NCBI GenBank assembly: GCA_963668655.2
Contig: CAXXPQ010000002.1
Coordinates: 1,598,799-1,662,798 of the forward strand
Source: G963668655 sp963668655
GTDB lineage: Bacteria > Myxococcota_A > SURF-8
Direction: 5' to 3'
DNA: 64,000 bases
Each line of letters opens with the position of its first letter. The stretch's first letter is position 1. The notes below the pieces were generated by a model that did not search any database, was not told the origin of the DNA, and saw only the letters and a list, made by a program, of their open reading frames with translations. Positions 26,101 to 34,901 of the stretch are shown one piece after another. The translations under genes were made by a program, and so were the position numbers.

Positions 26101-26696
26101 ACCGCCGACGCCGCGGCCAGAAAGTCCTCGCTGGCCATGGTCTCGACGCCCATTTCGCCCAGGTCGTCGAGCATCCTGCGCATGCTCTCGGGGGAGCCGC
26201 CCGCGTTGTTGGTCAGGATGTCGTCCAGGATCACCACCTTGCATCCGGCGGCCAACAGGCCCTTGGCGGCCGAACTCACGCACAGGTCGATGCCCACGCC
26301 GTAGACGATCCAGCGGCGGACGCCCAGTTCCTCGATCAGCCGCCGGGCGTTGCCGTTATGGCGGAACATGTCCCAGGCGCAATGGACGGTGTTCGCCTTC
26401 GGCGAGCCCCAGGTGGTCTTCTCGATGCAGATGGGCTTCGCACCGGGAATTTCGTCCACCCACTCCCGGTCGTCCTCGTCCATGGGCACCACGAGCGCTC
26501 CGGCCGGATCGGCCTTCGTCGGCAGGCGGTCGGCGCAGCAGGTGGTGAAAACGAACGGCAGTTCGGCGTCTTTCACGAGTTCGTGGATGCGGTGAATCCG
26601 TTCGCTGAACGGTTCGGCGCGTGGGACGAAGGACAGTCCGTCTCCGTTCAACGCTTTCTCCCGGCAGTCCACCTCGAAAATACCCGTACGGGTCAT
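26097..26696 (-). CDS. Isochorismatase-like cysteine hydrolase (proximal copy)
   Basis: 199 residues, ATG 26696 after GGAGGAA. Catalytic triad by alignment with the family: Asp in FEVDCRE (near residue 9), Lys in CIEKTTWG (near 94) and nucleophile Cys in IDLCVSSAAKG (near 140), with YGVGIDLC as the cis-peptide loop. It lies 20 bases downstream of the TonB receptor stop and overlaps the MFS gene start, so all are one transcript. The two paralogues may act on related substrates or form a heteromer; that is inference. Confidence 0.8.
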   Translation of the reverse strand: MTRTGIFEVDCREKALNGDGLSFVPRAEPFSERIHRIHELVKDAELPFVFTTCCADRLPTKADPAGALVVPMDEDDREWVDEIPGAKPICIEKTTWGSPKANTVHCAWDMFRHNGNARRLIEELGVRRWIVYGVGIDLCVSSAAKGLLAAGCKVVILDDILTNNAGGSPESMRRMLDDLGEMGVETMASEDFLAAASAV

Positions 26697-26716
26697 CGGC
26701 GTTCCTCCATATTCCA

Positions 26717-29122
26717 TCAGAAATGCAGGCGGAGCTGGGCGCCGAAGGTGCGCGGCGCGCCCTCGAATCCCGAGTCGTAGCCGACGTTTCCGTAAACGGC
26801 CGTGAAATATTCGGTGTCCAGCAGGTTCTTCGCAAAGACCGAGACTTCCAGCAATTCCGTGTAGAAATAGGAGAAATAGGCGTCCCACAGTACGTAGGCG
26901 TCCAGCTTGCAGGTGTTGTCCGGGCTCGTATAGGAATCCGAGAAGTACCGCAGGTTCGTGCCGCCGCCGAGCGCATGCGCCGGACCCGCCACGTCGCCCT
27001 TGCCTTTGACGCCGCCGTTGACCAGGTGTTCCGACATGCCCGCGATGCGGTGGCCCTCCAGTTCGGGAGCGATGGTGTAGCGGGTGACGACGGGATCCTG
27101 CCAGGCGTAGTTCAGGAAGACGTAGAGTTCCTTGATCGGGCGCACGCCGACTTCCGTCTCGACGCCCCGGATGCGCCAGTCGCCCAGGTTCTCGAACATG
27201 GTGGTGTCGTTGTTGTAGTCCACGATATCGTTGCGTTCCATCTGGTAGAACAGCGCCTTGAAGGAGATCATGCGGTCCAGCCAGTCGGACTTCAGGCCGA
27301 CCTCGAAGCTCTGGCTCGTTTCCGGATCGACCTCGGCGAATTCCGTGTTGGAGATCGAGCGGAAGATGGGGGAAAAGCCGATGCCCCAGGCGCCGTAGAG
27401 ATTCAGCCGGTGCCTGCCCGACTGGATGATCCCGAAGCCCAGGCCCGTGCTGGCGCTCACCGCGCCGTCGTCGAACTGCGCCTCGTCATGGGTGCTCGGA
27501 TTCTTCTGCAAACGATCGAAGTAGTCGTAGCGCACGCCCGCCGCCACGTGGATGCGGTCGATGAAGGTGGTCTGATCCCGCACGAAGACGCCGTAGTTCT
27601 TCTCGAAGGTGTTCCGGCGGGTCTTGTCGCCGTATACCCAGGTGCTGCGCGGCGGTTCCTCGAAGGAAAGGATGTTCAGCTCCACGCCGGGGCCGAAGTC
27701 CGGGTCGCCGTTTTCGTCCAGGTTGTCTTCCAGGGTGACCCTGTACTGCGACAGCTTGAAGGAGAGGTATTCGAAACTGCCGCCCAGAACCACGCCGCCG
27801 TCCAACCATGAGCCCGCCTCGTACTTGAATTCGGCGGAGGCTTCCAGAAAGACGCCGTTTTCGATGTAGTCCGCGTCCGTGGAGAGCCGGCGCATGTCGT
27901 AGCCTTCCGCGGGGGCCGTGCCGCCGACGCCGTTGATCCAGTACGTGTCGCCGTGCCAGTACGAGGCCGTCAGGTTGGTCTTGATTCTCTTCGTGAATTC
28001 GTGCATCCAGAGCGCGCCCAGGCGGTATTCGTAGAGCGTGTTCTCGTTGAAGCCGTCGATGCCCAGGTTGTCGTCGCGGTCGATGCCGAGCAGGCGTTCG
28101 CCGTTCTCGTCCAGCAGCACCGGGGCGACCATCCCCTGTTTGTTGAAATAGAAACCGGCGATGAAACGCAGGTGATCCTTCTCGCCGGGATAAAAGTTCA
28201 CGTTGGCGTAGAGATCGCCGCGCGTCAGGGCGCTGTCCTCCACCCAGCCTTCGGACTTCGTGAAACTGCCGGTCAGGGAATAGGTGTGCTTTTTCCCGCC
28301 GATGACGGGGCCCGAGGACTTCAGCGCGATGTGCGAGGAATTCGCCGGGTATTCGTAGGAGGTGGAGAGGTCGATATGCGGCGTGGTGGCGCCGGGGTCG
28401 GTGAAAAGCTGCAAGGCCCCGGCCAGGGCGTTCCGACCGTAAAGGGAGGCCGCCGGGCCCTTGGCCAGTTCCATCCGCTGCACCGCGTCGTAGGGGATCG
28501 CGCCCATGTAGGGGCCGCCGAAGGACAGCCGCCGCTGGGGGATTCCGTCCAGAAGGATCAGCACGCTGCCGCCGCTGGTCAGGTCCGAGCGCAGGCCGCG
28601 AACGTCCAGCGAGTTCAGCACGCCGTCGTCCTGGCGCGGGTTGATGCTCACGCCGGCGACGTCGATGAGCGCGTCGAAGGCGTTTTTCATGCCGGGCTGG
28701 CGCAGCCGCTTTTGATCGATGACCGTCACGTCCACGGGCAGATCCTGGATGCGCGATTCCATCCGGGTGCCGGTGATGACGACTTCCTCCAGAATCGAGG
28801 CATCTTTTCCGGCGGCGGCGTCCTCCGGAGCCGGAGCGGTCTCGGCGGGCGCTTCTTCCGGAGTGTCGGCCTCGGCCTTCTCCGGAGCCGCTTCCGGCCG
28901 GGACTGGGCGGGCGTTTCCGCCGGGGCGTTTTCCGTTTTCGCTTCGGAAGACGGTGTGGGAGCGGGGGCCTCCGTTTCCGCCGGATTCCGGACGGTTTCC
29001 GGGGTTGCGGGTTCTTCCGGAGCCTCCGCGGCGTCTTGCGCGTACCCCGGAAGGGCGAATAACAATGCAAGTAAAAGCAGCAATGACAGGAAAAACGATC
29101 GTGCGTTCGATTTGAACGTCAT
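26717..29122 (-). CDS. TonB-dependent outer-membrane receptor
   Basis: 801 residues from ATG 29122 after AAGGAG. Signal peptide (residues 1-28), then an 80-residue Pro/Ala/Glu linker, a TonB-box-like EEVVITGTR, and a plug domain with LRQPGMKNAFDALIDVAGV, RGLRSD, LILLDGIPQ and the GPAASLYGRNALAG segment. The barrel continues to a C-terminal phenylalanine (RLHF). Heads an operon with two cysteine hydrolases and an MFS transporter, which argues for uptake of a small organic compound rather than a simple metal chelate. No siderophore genes are nearby. The Pro/Ala/Glu linker is unusually long. Confidence 0.9.
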   Translation of the reverse strand: MTFKSNARSFFLSLLLLLALLFALPGYAQDAAEAPEEPATPETVRNPAETEAPAPTPSSEAKTENAPAETPAQSRPEAAPEKAEADTPEEAPAETAPAPEDAAAGKDASILEEVVITGTRMESRIQDLPVDVTVIDQKRLRQPGMKNAFDALIDVAGVSINPRQDDGVLNSLDVRGLRSDLTSGGSVLILLDGIPQRRLSFGGPYMGAIPYDAVQRMELAKGPAASLYGRNALAGALQLFTDPGATTPHIDLSTSYEYPANSSHIALKSSGPVIGGKKHTYSLTGSFTKSEGWVEDSALTRGDLYANVNFYPGEKDHLRFIAGFYFNKQGMVAPVLLDENGERLLGIDRDDNLGIDGFNENTLYEYRLGALWMHEFTKRIKTNLTASYWHGDTYWINGVGGTAPAEGYDMRRLSTDADYIENGVFLEASAEFKYEAGSWLDGGVVLGGSFEYLSFKLSQYRVTLEDNLDENGDPDFGPGVELNILSFEEPPRSTWVYGDKTRRNTFEKNYGVFVRDQTTFIDRIHVAAGVRYDYFDRLQKNPSTHDEAQFDDGAVSASTGLGFGIIQSGRHRLNLYGAWGIGFSPIFRSISNTEFAEVDPETSQSFEVGLKSDWLDRMISFKALFYQMERNDIVDYNNDTTMFENLGDWRIRGVETEVGVRPIKELYVFLNYAWQDPVVTRYTIAPELEGHRIAGMSEHLVNGGVKGKGDVAGPAHALGGGTNLRYFSDSYTSPDNTCKLDAYVLWDAYFSYFYTELLEVSVFAKNLLDTEYFTAVYGNVGYDSGFEGAPRTFGAQLRLHF

Positions 29123-29500
29123 CCTAACTCCTTGTACGAATACGCCAAAATCGCTACGAAAATCATGGTGCAGTAAAACGCAGGATGAAATCACGGTCCA
29201 GTTAAAATTTATTAATCAAGCGCAACTCACAAAGTTTTAACAATAGATGAGCCCACACCCCGAAAATGCAACATAAAGGGAGACGCAGAAAGCCTTTCCG
29301 TGATCGATCGCTTATAAAACGGCGGCGGTGCGGCCGCGTTTGAGTCATTGGAGCCTTACTTTCGAGTGGCAAAAAAACATTTTTTTTTTTTTCGTATTTC
29401 GGGAATAGTTTCATTTGGCATTCCATCTTTCCGTTGCTTGGAGTATCATTGCCACGTTCGCAGCCCGTAAACATTATCGATGTCATTTGAAAAAGGAGCG
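29123..29500. other. Divergent promoter region between TonB operon and cydAB
   Basis: 378 bases with no convincing gene. It is locally AT-rich, with a run of twelve or more T near 29380-29392 and a sequence resembling an AT-rich upstream element. A weak plus-strand TTCCAT/TATCAT pair about 50 bases upstream of cydA is the best promoter guess. Confidence 0.4.
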
Positions 29501-30841
29501 ATGATGGACGCCACCATACTTGCCCGCATCCAATTCGCGTTCACGGCCGGATTTCACTTTCTCTTCCCGCCGCTGACCATCGGAATGGCCTGGATTCTGG
29601 TTGTCTTCATGGGACGCTGGAAGAAGACCGGGGAGGAATTCTGGAGGGAAACCGCACGTTTCTGGACGAAGCTCTTCACGGTGAGCTTCGCCGTGGGCGT
29701 GGCCACCGGACTGACCATGGAGTTTCAGTTCGGGATGAACTGGGCCGACTACTCCCGCTTCGTGGGCGACATCTTCGGCGCTCCGCTGGCGGCGGAAGGC
29801 ATTTTCTCCTTCTTCCTGGAGAGCACCTTCTTGGGCGTGCTGATTTTCGGCTGGAACCGTTTCTCTCCGAAAATGCTCTGGTTCGCCTCGCTCATGGTGG
29901 CCGTGGGAAGCACCCTCTCGGCGCTCTGGATCATCATCGCCAACAGCTGGATGCAGACCCCGGCGGGCTTCGAAATCATGGGGAATCGGGCCGTGCTGAC
30001 CGACTTCTTCGCCGCCGCGCTGAATCCCTCCACCCTGCCGCGCTACCTGCACACGGTCAATGCCGCGCTCATGACCGGGGCGTTTTTCGTCGTGGGCGTA
30101 AGCGCCTGGTATCTCATAAAGAAACGTCACTTCCGCTTCGCTTCCGAATCGTTGAAACTGGGTCTGATCGTGGCCGTTCTCGCCACCATCGGACAATTGC
30201 TGAACGGCCATTACTCGGCCGTGCAGGTCACTTATACCCAGCCCGAGAAGCTGGCCGCCATGGAAGGGCAGTTCGAGACGCAAAAGGGCGCGGGGCTGTT
30301 TCTCTTCGGTCTGCCGGACGCCGAGGCGGAAAAGACCCATTTCCGGGTGGAGATTCCCAAAGCGCTTTCGCTGCTCGCCACCGGCGACCCCAATGCCGAG
30401 ATCAAGGGCCTGAAGGCTTTCCCGAAAGAAGATCGCCCGCCCGTACTGGCCACCTTCGCCAGTTTCCACATCATGGTGGGCCTCTGGTCGCTCTTCGCGG
30501 CCTACGTGGCCGTGGGACTGTATCTGATGAAAAAAGGCCGCCTCTACGACCAGCCGCTTTTCCTGAAAGCCTCCGTGGCCATGGTTCCCCTGCCGTTTAT
30601 CGCCAATGAATTCGGATGGATGGCCGCCGAGGTGGGACGCCAGCCCTGGGCGGTCTATCACGTTATCCGCACGAAAGACGCAGTGAGCACCAACGTCTCC
30701 GCCGGGGAGATTCTGTTTTCCCTGCTGGTCTATGCCGCCGTCTACGGACTGCTTTTCTTCCTGTGGACCTATCTCCTGCGCAAGCTGATTCGTAAGGGTC
30801 CGGCCCTGGATGACGCCCAAGGGAAGGAGGTGACACCATGA
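29501..30841 (+). CDS. cydA: Cytochrome bd-type quinol oxidase subunit I
   Basis: About 446 residues. Start at ATG 29501 or the adjacent ATG 29504, after AAAAGGAG. The N-terminus ARIQFAFTAGFHFLFPP carries the first heme-ligand His. EFQFGMNWADYSRFVGDIFG and FGWMAAEVGRQPWAVY (GRQPW, quinol side) are diagnostic. The periplasmic Q-loop is short, as in CIO-type enzymes rather than the long E. coli form. The subunit carries hemes b558, b595 and d and reduces O2 to water in the inner membrane. cydB overlaps its stop codon. Confidence 0.95.
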   Translation: MMDATILARIQFAFTAGFHFLFPPLTIGMAWILVVFMGRWKKTGEEFWRETARFWTKLFTVSFAVGVATGLTMEFQFGMNWADYSRFVGDIFGAPLAAEGIFSFFLESTFLGVLIFGWNRFSPKMLWFASLMVAVGSTLSALWIIIANSWMQTPAGFEIMGNRAVLTDFFAAALNPSTLPRYLHTVNAALMTGAFFVVGVSAWYLIKKRHFRFASESLKLGLIVAVLATIGQLLNGHYSAVQVTYTQPEKLAAMEGQFETQKGAGLFLFGLPDAEAEKTHFRVEIPKALSLLATGDPNAEIKGLKAFPKEDRPPVLATFASFHIMVGLWSLFAAYVAVGLYLMKKGRLYDQPLFLKASVAMVPLPFIANEFGWMAAEVGRQPWAVYHVIRTKDAVSTNVSAGEILFSLLVYAAVYGLLFFLWTYLLRKLIRKGPALDDAQGKEVTP

Positions 30842-31860
30842 TGACGCTGCAAATCGTCTGGTTTCTGCTGGTGGGCGTGCTTCTGGTGGGCTACGCCGTT
30901 CTGGACGGCTTCGACCTGGGCGTGGGCTTCTGGCACCTGTTCACCAAAAAGGACGAGCATCGTCGGGTGCTTTTGCGCTCCATCGGTCCGTTCTGGGACG
31001 GCAACGAGGTCTGGCTGATTACGGGTGGCGGGGCGCTTTTCGCCGCGTTTCCGCCGGTTTACGCCTCGGTCTTCAGCGGCTTTTACCTGGCCCTCTTTCT
31101 GGTGCTGATGGCCCTGATTTTCCGGGCGGTGGCCATCGAGTTCCGCAGTCAGGAGGAAGGGAAACGCTGGCGGAATTTCTTCGACTGGGCCTTTTCCATC
31201 GGCAGCCTGGTCCCGGCGCTGGTCTACGGCGTGGCCATCGGCAACCTCTTGGGCGGCGTGCCCCTGGACGCGGGCGGCGACTATCACGGGGGATTGTTCG
31301 GCCTCTTGAATCCCTACGCCCTTTTGATCGGCGTGGTGGGTCTCATGATGTTCGCCACCCACGGCGCATTGTGGATCGGCTTCAAGACGGAGGGCGAATT
31401 GTCCGAAAAGGCGCTGAACTGGGCCAGGATCGCCTTCTTCGCCTATGCGGGGCTCTTCGTCCTGGCGGCCGTGGTTTCCCTGGCCACACAACCCCAACAC
31501 CTGGAAAATTATAAGGAAATGCCGGTGCTGTGGATTCTGCCGGTGCTCGCCCTGGCGGGTTTCGCGGTTCTGGGTCTGCTGATTCTGAAACGGCGCGCGT
31601 TCCACGCCTTTCTGGCGTCGGCGGCTCTCATCGCGCTTCTCTTTCTCCTGGTGGCGGCGGCCATCTTCCCGGCCCTGGTCCCGGCCGTGGATCCGAAGCT
31701 CAGCCTGACCGCCTTCAACAGCAGCAGTTCGAAGCTCACGCTTTCCTGGATGCTGGGCATCGCCATCGTGGGCATGCCCTTCGTGCTGGGTTACACGGTC
31801 TGGGTCTACCGCAGCTTCGCGGGAGTGGTGAAGGCCGACGACGAGGGCTACGGGCACTAG
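30838..31860 (+). CDS. cydB: Cytochrome bd-type quinol oxidase subunit II
   Basis: 340 residues, starting at ATG 30838 (or 30841) with AAGGAGG upstream; its start overlaps the cydA stop, so translation is coupled. The typical YAVLDGFDLGVGFW and FWDGNEVWLITGGGALFAAFP motifs are near the N-terminus, with eight or nine transmembrane segments. Pairs with CydA; no cydX-like short frame or cydCD follows. Confidence 0.95.
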   Translation: MMTLQIVWFLLVGVLLVGYAVLDGFDLGVGFWHLFTKKDEHRRVLLRSIGPFWDGNEVWLITGGGALFAAFPPVYASVFSGFYLALFLVLMALIFRAVAIEFRSQEEGKRWRNFFDWAFSIGSLVPALVYGVAIGNLLGGVPLDAGGDYHGGLFGLLNPYALLIGVVGLMMFATHGALWIGFKTEGELSEKALNWARIAFFAYAGLFVLAAVVSLATQPQHLENYKEMPVLWILPVLALAGFAVLGLLILKRRAFHAFLASAALIALLFLLVAAAIFPALVPAVDPKLSLTAFNSSSSKLTLSWMLGIAIVGMPFVLGYTVWVYRSFAGVVKADDEGYGH

Positions 31861-32038
31861 CCTGGATGATTCATGAAGAATCTGCTGCGACTTGAAAACT
31901 CTCGATCTTTCACTTGTTTCACGATTTTCATCCTCGACAGACGGCCGCGTATGCCTGCGGATGAAAATCGCTCCAACTTCATGAAATATCGTCGGTTTTC
32001 GGCGTCTCGCGACGATCCTCATGAATCATCCGGGCTAG
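31857..32038. repeat. Nested inverted repeats after cydB
   Basis: A 20-bp outer repeat (CTAGCCTGGATGATTCATGA at 31857-31876; its complement at 32019-32038, one G-U) encloses a perfect 12-bp inner repeat (CGATTTTCATCC 31922-31933; GGATGAAAATCG 31959-31970). A third hairpin (ATCGTCG/CGACGAT, 31988-32016) also lies inside. The 180-base unit sits between cydB and the shared terminator. It resembles a small non-autonomous palindromic element or a structured 3' UTR. Confidence 0.6.
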
Positions 32039-32060
32039 GCCGTTTCCTTTTAAAAAAGAA

Positions 32061-32108
32061 AACAAAACCACCCCCGGAGGCGCGGGCTTCCGGGGGTGGT
32101 TTTGTTGG
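32061..32108. terminator. Bidirectional terminator between cydB and cysK
   Basis: A perfect stem of about 18 bp (ACAAAACCACCCCCGGA with TCCGGGGGTGGTTTTGT) and a 10-base loop. A-rich sequence on the left and T-rich bases on the right let it serve both convergent transcripts. Confidence 0.85.
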
Positions 32109-32162
32109 ATCAGGCTATTTTGGGAGAATCTTTACCGGATACGGTGATTCCCACCGGCGGAT

Positions 32163-33086
32163 CTACTGAAACAGGGGCGTGGAAAGGTAGCGCTCGCCGT
32201 TGGACGGTGCGATCGTCACGATCAGTTTGCCTTCCATTTCCGGCCGAGCCGCCAGGCTCAGGGCCGCCGCGATGTTGGCCCCGGAACTGATGCCCACCAG
32301 CAGGCCCTCCGTTTTGGCCACCCGCCGGGCGGTCTCGAAGGCTTCCTCGTTGGTCACCGTAAGGATCTCGTCCACCAGGTCCAGGTCCAGCACCTCCGGC
32401 TTGAATCCGGCTCCGATGCCTTGAATCTTGTGCGGACCGGGCCGGCCGCCGGAAAGCACCGCGCTTTCGGCGGGCTCCACCGCCACCGAGAAAAAGGACG
32501 ATTTGCGCTCCTTCAACAGCCGCGTGATGCCGGTGATCGTGCCGCCGGTTCCCACCCCGGTCACCAGTACATCCACCCGTCCGTCCGTGTCCGCCCAGAT
32601 CTCCTCGGCCGTGGTGCGTACGTGAATGGCCGGATTGGCCGGGTTTTCGAACTGCTGGGGCATGAAATACTTTTGCGGGTCGGAGGCTTGGATCCGCTCC
32701 GCCTCGGCGATGGCTCCCCGCATGCCTTCGCCGCCGGGCGTCAGGCGTACCTCGGCGCCGTAGGCCCGCAACAGCGCGCGCCGCTCCAGGCTCATGGTTT
32801 CCGGCATGGTGAGGATGCAACCGTAGCCTTTGGCTGCCGTGACGAACGCCAGGGCGATGCCCGTGTTTCCGGAGGTGGGTTCCACCACCGTCATGCCGGG
32901 TTGCAGTTTTCCGCTTTTTTCCGCTTCCAGGATCATGTTCAGTCCGATGCGATCCTTCACGCTGCCGCCGGGATTCTGGTATTCCAGTTTCAGAACCACC
33001 TTTGCCTTCAGTCCTTCCGCCAGGCGATTCAACCGTACCAGGGGAGTGCCTCCCACCAGACTCAGGACATTTTCTGCGATTTTCAT
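32163..33086 (-). CDS. cysK: Cysteine synthase A (O-acetylserine sulfhydrylase)
   Basis: 307 residues, ATG 33086 after AAAGGAG. PLP enzyme motifs: EYQNPGGSVKDRIG with the Schiff-base Lys (near residue 42), EPTSGNTGIALAF, GVGTGGTITGITR (phosphate loop) and GISSGANIAAAL. It makes cysteine from O-acetylserine and sulfide. An Rrf2 regulator gene is immediately upstream on the same strand, the arrangement seen with CymR/IscR-like control of cysteine or Fe-S metabolism. Confidence 0.95.
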   Translation of the reverse strand: MKIAENVLSLVGGTPLVRLNRLAEGLKAKVVLKLEYQNPGGSVKDRIGLNMILEAEKSGKLQPGMTVVEPTSGNTGIALAFVTAAKGYGCILTMPETMSLERRALLRAYGAEVRLTPGGEGMRGAIAEAERIQASDPQKYFMPQQFENPANPAIHVRTTAEEIWADTDGRVDVLVTGVGTGGTITGITRLLKERKSSFFSVAVEPAESAVLSGGRPGPHKIQGIGAGFKPEVLDLDLVDEILTVTNEEAFETARRVAKTEGLLVGISSGANIAAALSLAARPEMEGKLIVTIAPSNGERYLSTPLFQ

Positions 33087-33153
33087 CTTTCGTTTCTCCT
33101 TTTCGGCTTCCGGAAAGGCGCGGCCTCGCCGGGGCGCGATTCATGCTTTTTCG

Positions 33154-33615
33154 TTATATGTAATAATTCATGGCCTCCGAGCGGCGGCGCATGATGGAGC
33201 GCTGGCGGTCGGAAAGATCCTTCAAGGTTCGTCCCGCCAGCACCTGATTGACGGCGTCGTGGATCTGCTTCCACAACTCCTGGGTGGCGCAGTATCCCAG
33301 GCCGTTACACTCCTGGTTACAGGTCTCGTTGTCCGCCGCGCAGTCCACCGGGGCCAGCGACCCCTCCAGCGCCTGGAGGATCTCCGCCAACACGATCTCT
33401 TCGGGGGGGCGTTGAAGCATATAGCCGCCCCGCGCGCCGCGAACGCCCAGCAAAAGCCCCGCCGCGCGTAAGGGCGTGACCAGTTGTTCCAGGTATTTCA
33501 ACGAGATGCCCTGCCTGCGGGCGATATCTTTCAGGAGCACCGCACCGCTTCCATGGTTCATCGCCAGATCCATCATCGCCCGCATGCCGTAACGTCCGCG
33601 TGTCGAGAGCTTCAT
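33154..33615 (-). CDS. Rrf2-family transcriptional regulator (IscR/CymR-like)
   Basis: 153 residues from ATG 33615 after GGAGG. The winged-helix opens MKLSTRGRYGMRAMMDLA, the hallmark Rrf2 start, with the recognition region QGISLKYLEQLVTPLRAAGLL and a wing VRGARGGYML. Four cysteines follow in DC-x6-C-x3-C-x6-C (near residues 95-111), close to the cluster-binding pattern of IscR, so an Fe-S-dependent sensor is plausible. It likely regulates itself and cysK downstream. Confidence 0.9.
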   Translation of the reverse strand: MKLSTRGRYGMRAMMDLAMNHGSGAVLLKDIARRQGISLKYLEQLVTPLRAAGLLLGVRGARGGYMLQRPPEEIVLAEILQALEGSLAPVDCAADNETCNQECNGLGYCATQELWKQIHDAVNQVLAGRTLKDLSDRQRSIMRRRSEAMNYYI

Positions 33616-33665
33616 CGCGACCTCCAAATCCTACTATTCATACCTATCGGCTTCCAGTGGAATCC

Positions 33666-33693
33666 ATTATCCCCGCCTTTTTTTCGAAGTCAA
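33666..33693 (-). promoter_or_regulatory. Promoter of the Rrf2-cysK unit
   Basis: Minus-strand TTGACT (33693-33688), 16-base spacer, GATAAT (33671-33666), about 50 bases upstream of the regulator start. The stretch between promoter and start contains ATAGGTATGAATAGTAGG, possibly an operator. Confidence 0.6.
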
Positions 33694-33782
33694 TAAAAAA
33701 AGATCGAGGAAAAGTAGGAAATGTGAACGCGCGTCGGCGATTTCGGGCGCGAAAGCCCTTCCCCATAATTTTTGGAAAGTCG

Positions 33783-34901
33783 TTACTTATAGAATTCCGC
33801 AATCATCTCGACGACATAGCTCGCCTGGTCGTCGGAGAGTTCGGGATAGATCGGCAGGGCCAGGGTCTCCATGGCGGCGCGTTCGGACTCCGGGAAATCG
33901 CCCGATCCGTAACCCAGTTCCAGGAAACATCTCTGCAAATGCAGAGGCAGCGGGTAATAGATTTCCGTTCCGATTTCCTTGGATGCCAGAAAAGCTTTCA
34001 GTTCGTCGCGATCCTGCACGCGGATGACGAACTGATTGTAGATGTGGCGGCCCGGACCTTCCTCGGGCAGGCGTACGCGCTCGCCCAGATGTTCGGCGCG
34101 GTCCGCAAAGAGCCGCCGGTAGCGGTCGGCGTTGGCCTTTCTGGCTCGGTGCCAGCCGTCCAGATGGGAAAGCTTCACCCGCAGCACGGCCGCCTGCATG
34201 GGATCCAGGCGGAAGTTGCCGCCCACCAGGGCGTGATAGTACTTGGGTTTGCTGCCGTGTCCGCGCAGGATGCGGGCCGTTTCCATGCGTTCCGCGTCCA
34301 TGGCCGTTACAAGGCCGCCGTCTCCCATGGCGCCCAGATTCTTGGAGGGGAAAAAGGAGAAACAGCCGTAATCCCCGAAGGTTCCGGCCATTTTTCCAGA
34401 GGTGTTCGCCGCGCCGATGGCCTGGGCGGCGTCTTCCACCAGATGAATGTTCCGGTCCTTCGCGATGCGTCCGAAGGCCTCCATATCGGCCAGCCGTCCG
34501 TACAGATGCACCGGCAGAAGCGCCCTGGTCCTCGGGGTGCAGGCCGCTTCGGCCTTTTCCGGATCGAGGTTGAAGCTTGCCGGATCGATGTCCGCGAAGA
34601 CGATTTTCGCGCCCAGCCGGGCCACGGCTCCGGCGGTGGCGAAAAACGAGTACGGCGTGGTGACGACTTCGTCGCCGGGCCCCACGCCCAAAGCCATCAG
34701 GGCCACCAGCAGGGCGTCGCTTCCGGAACTGACGCCGAGTCCGTGGGCCGCGCCCAGATAATCCGCCGTCTCGCGTTCCAGGGCTTCCACTTCCGGACCG
34801 AGGATGTAACGGCGGCTGCGGGCCACGCGCAGAAGGGCCTCTTCCAGCTCCGCCTGCAACGCTTCGTACTGGGGCTGTAGATCCAAAAGGGGAACCTTCA
34901 T
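33783..34901 (-). CDS. DegT/DnrJ/EryC1 aminotransferase (WbpE-like)
   Basis: 372 residues, ATG 34901 overlapping the stop of the upstream acetyltransferase (ATGA). PLP sugar aminotransferase: GVSSGSDALLVALMALGVGPGDEV, VEDAAQAIGA (PLP-contacting Asp) and FSFFPSKNLGAMGDGG with the Schiff-base Lys (near residue 184). Coupling to a WbpD-like acetyltransferase suggests it aminates UDP-3-keto-GlcNAcA, giving the 2,3-diacetamido sugar acids of O-antigens. The matching dehydrogenase/oxidase genes are not in the window. Confidence 0.88.
   Translation of the reverse strand: MKVPLLDLQPQYEALQAELEEALLRVARSRRYILGPEVEALERETADYLGAAHGLGVSSGSDALLVALMALGVGPGDEVVTTPYSFFATAGAVARLGAKIVFADIDPASFNLDPEKAEAACTPRTRALLPVHLYGRLADMEAFGRIAKDRNIHLVEDAAQAIGAANTSGKMAGTFGDYGCFSFFPSKNLGAMGDGGLVTAMDAERMETARILRGHGSKPKYYHALVGGNFRLDPMQAAVLRVKLSHLDGWHRARKANADRYRRLFADRAEHLGERVRLPEEGPGRHIYNQFVIRVQDRDELKAFLASKEIGTEIYYPLPLHLQRCFLELGYGSGDFPESERAAMETLALPIYPELSDDQASYVVEMIAEFYK

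Noticed and set aside
29202..29486. A 94-codon minus-strand frame in the cydA upstream region
   Set aside because: No RBS, low-complexity and basic translation, and it covers the promoter region.
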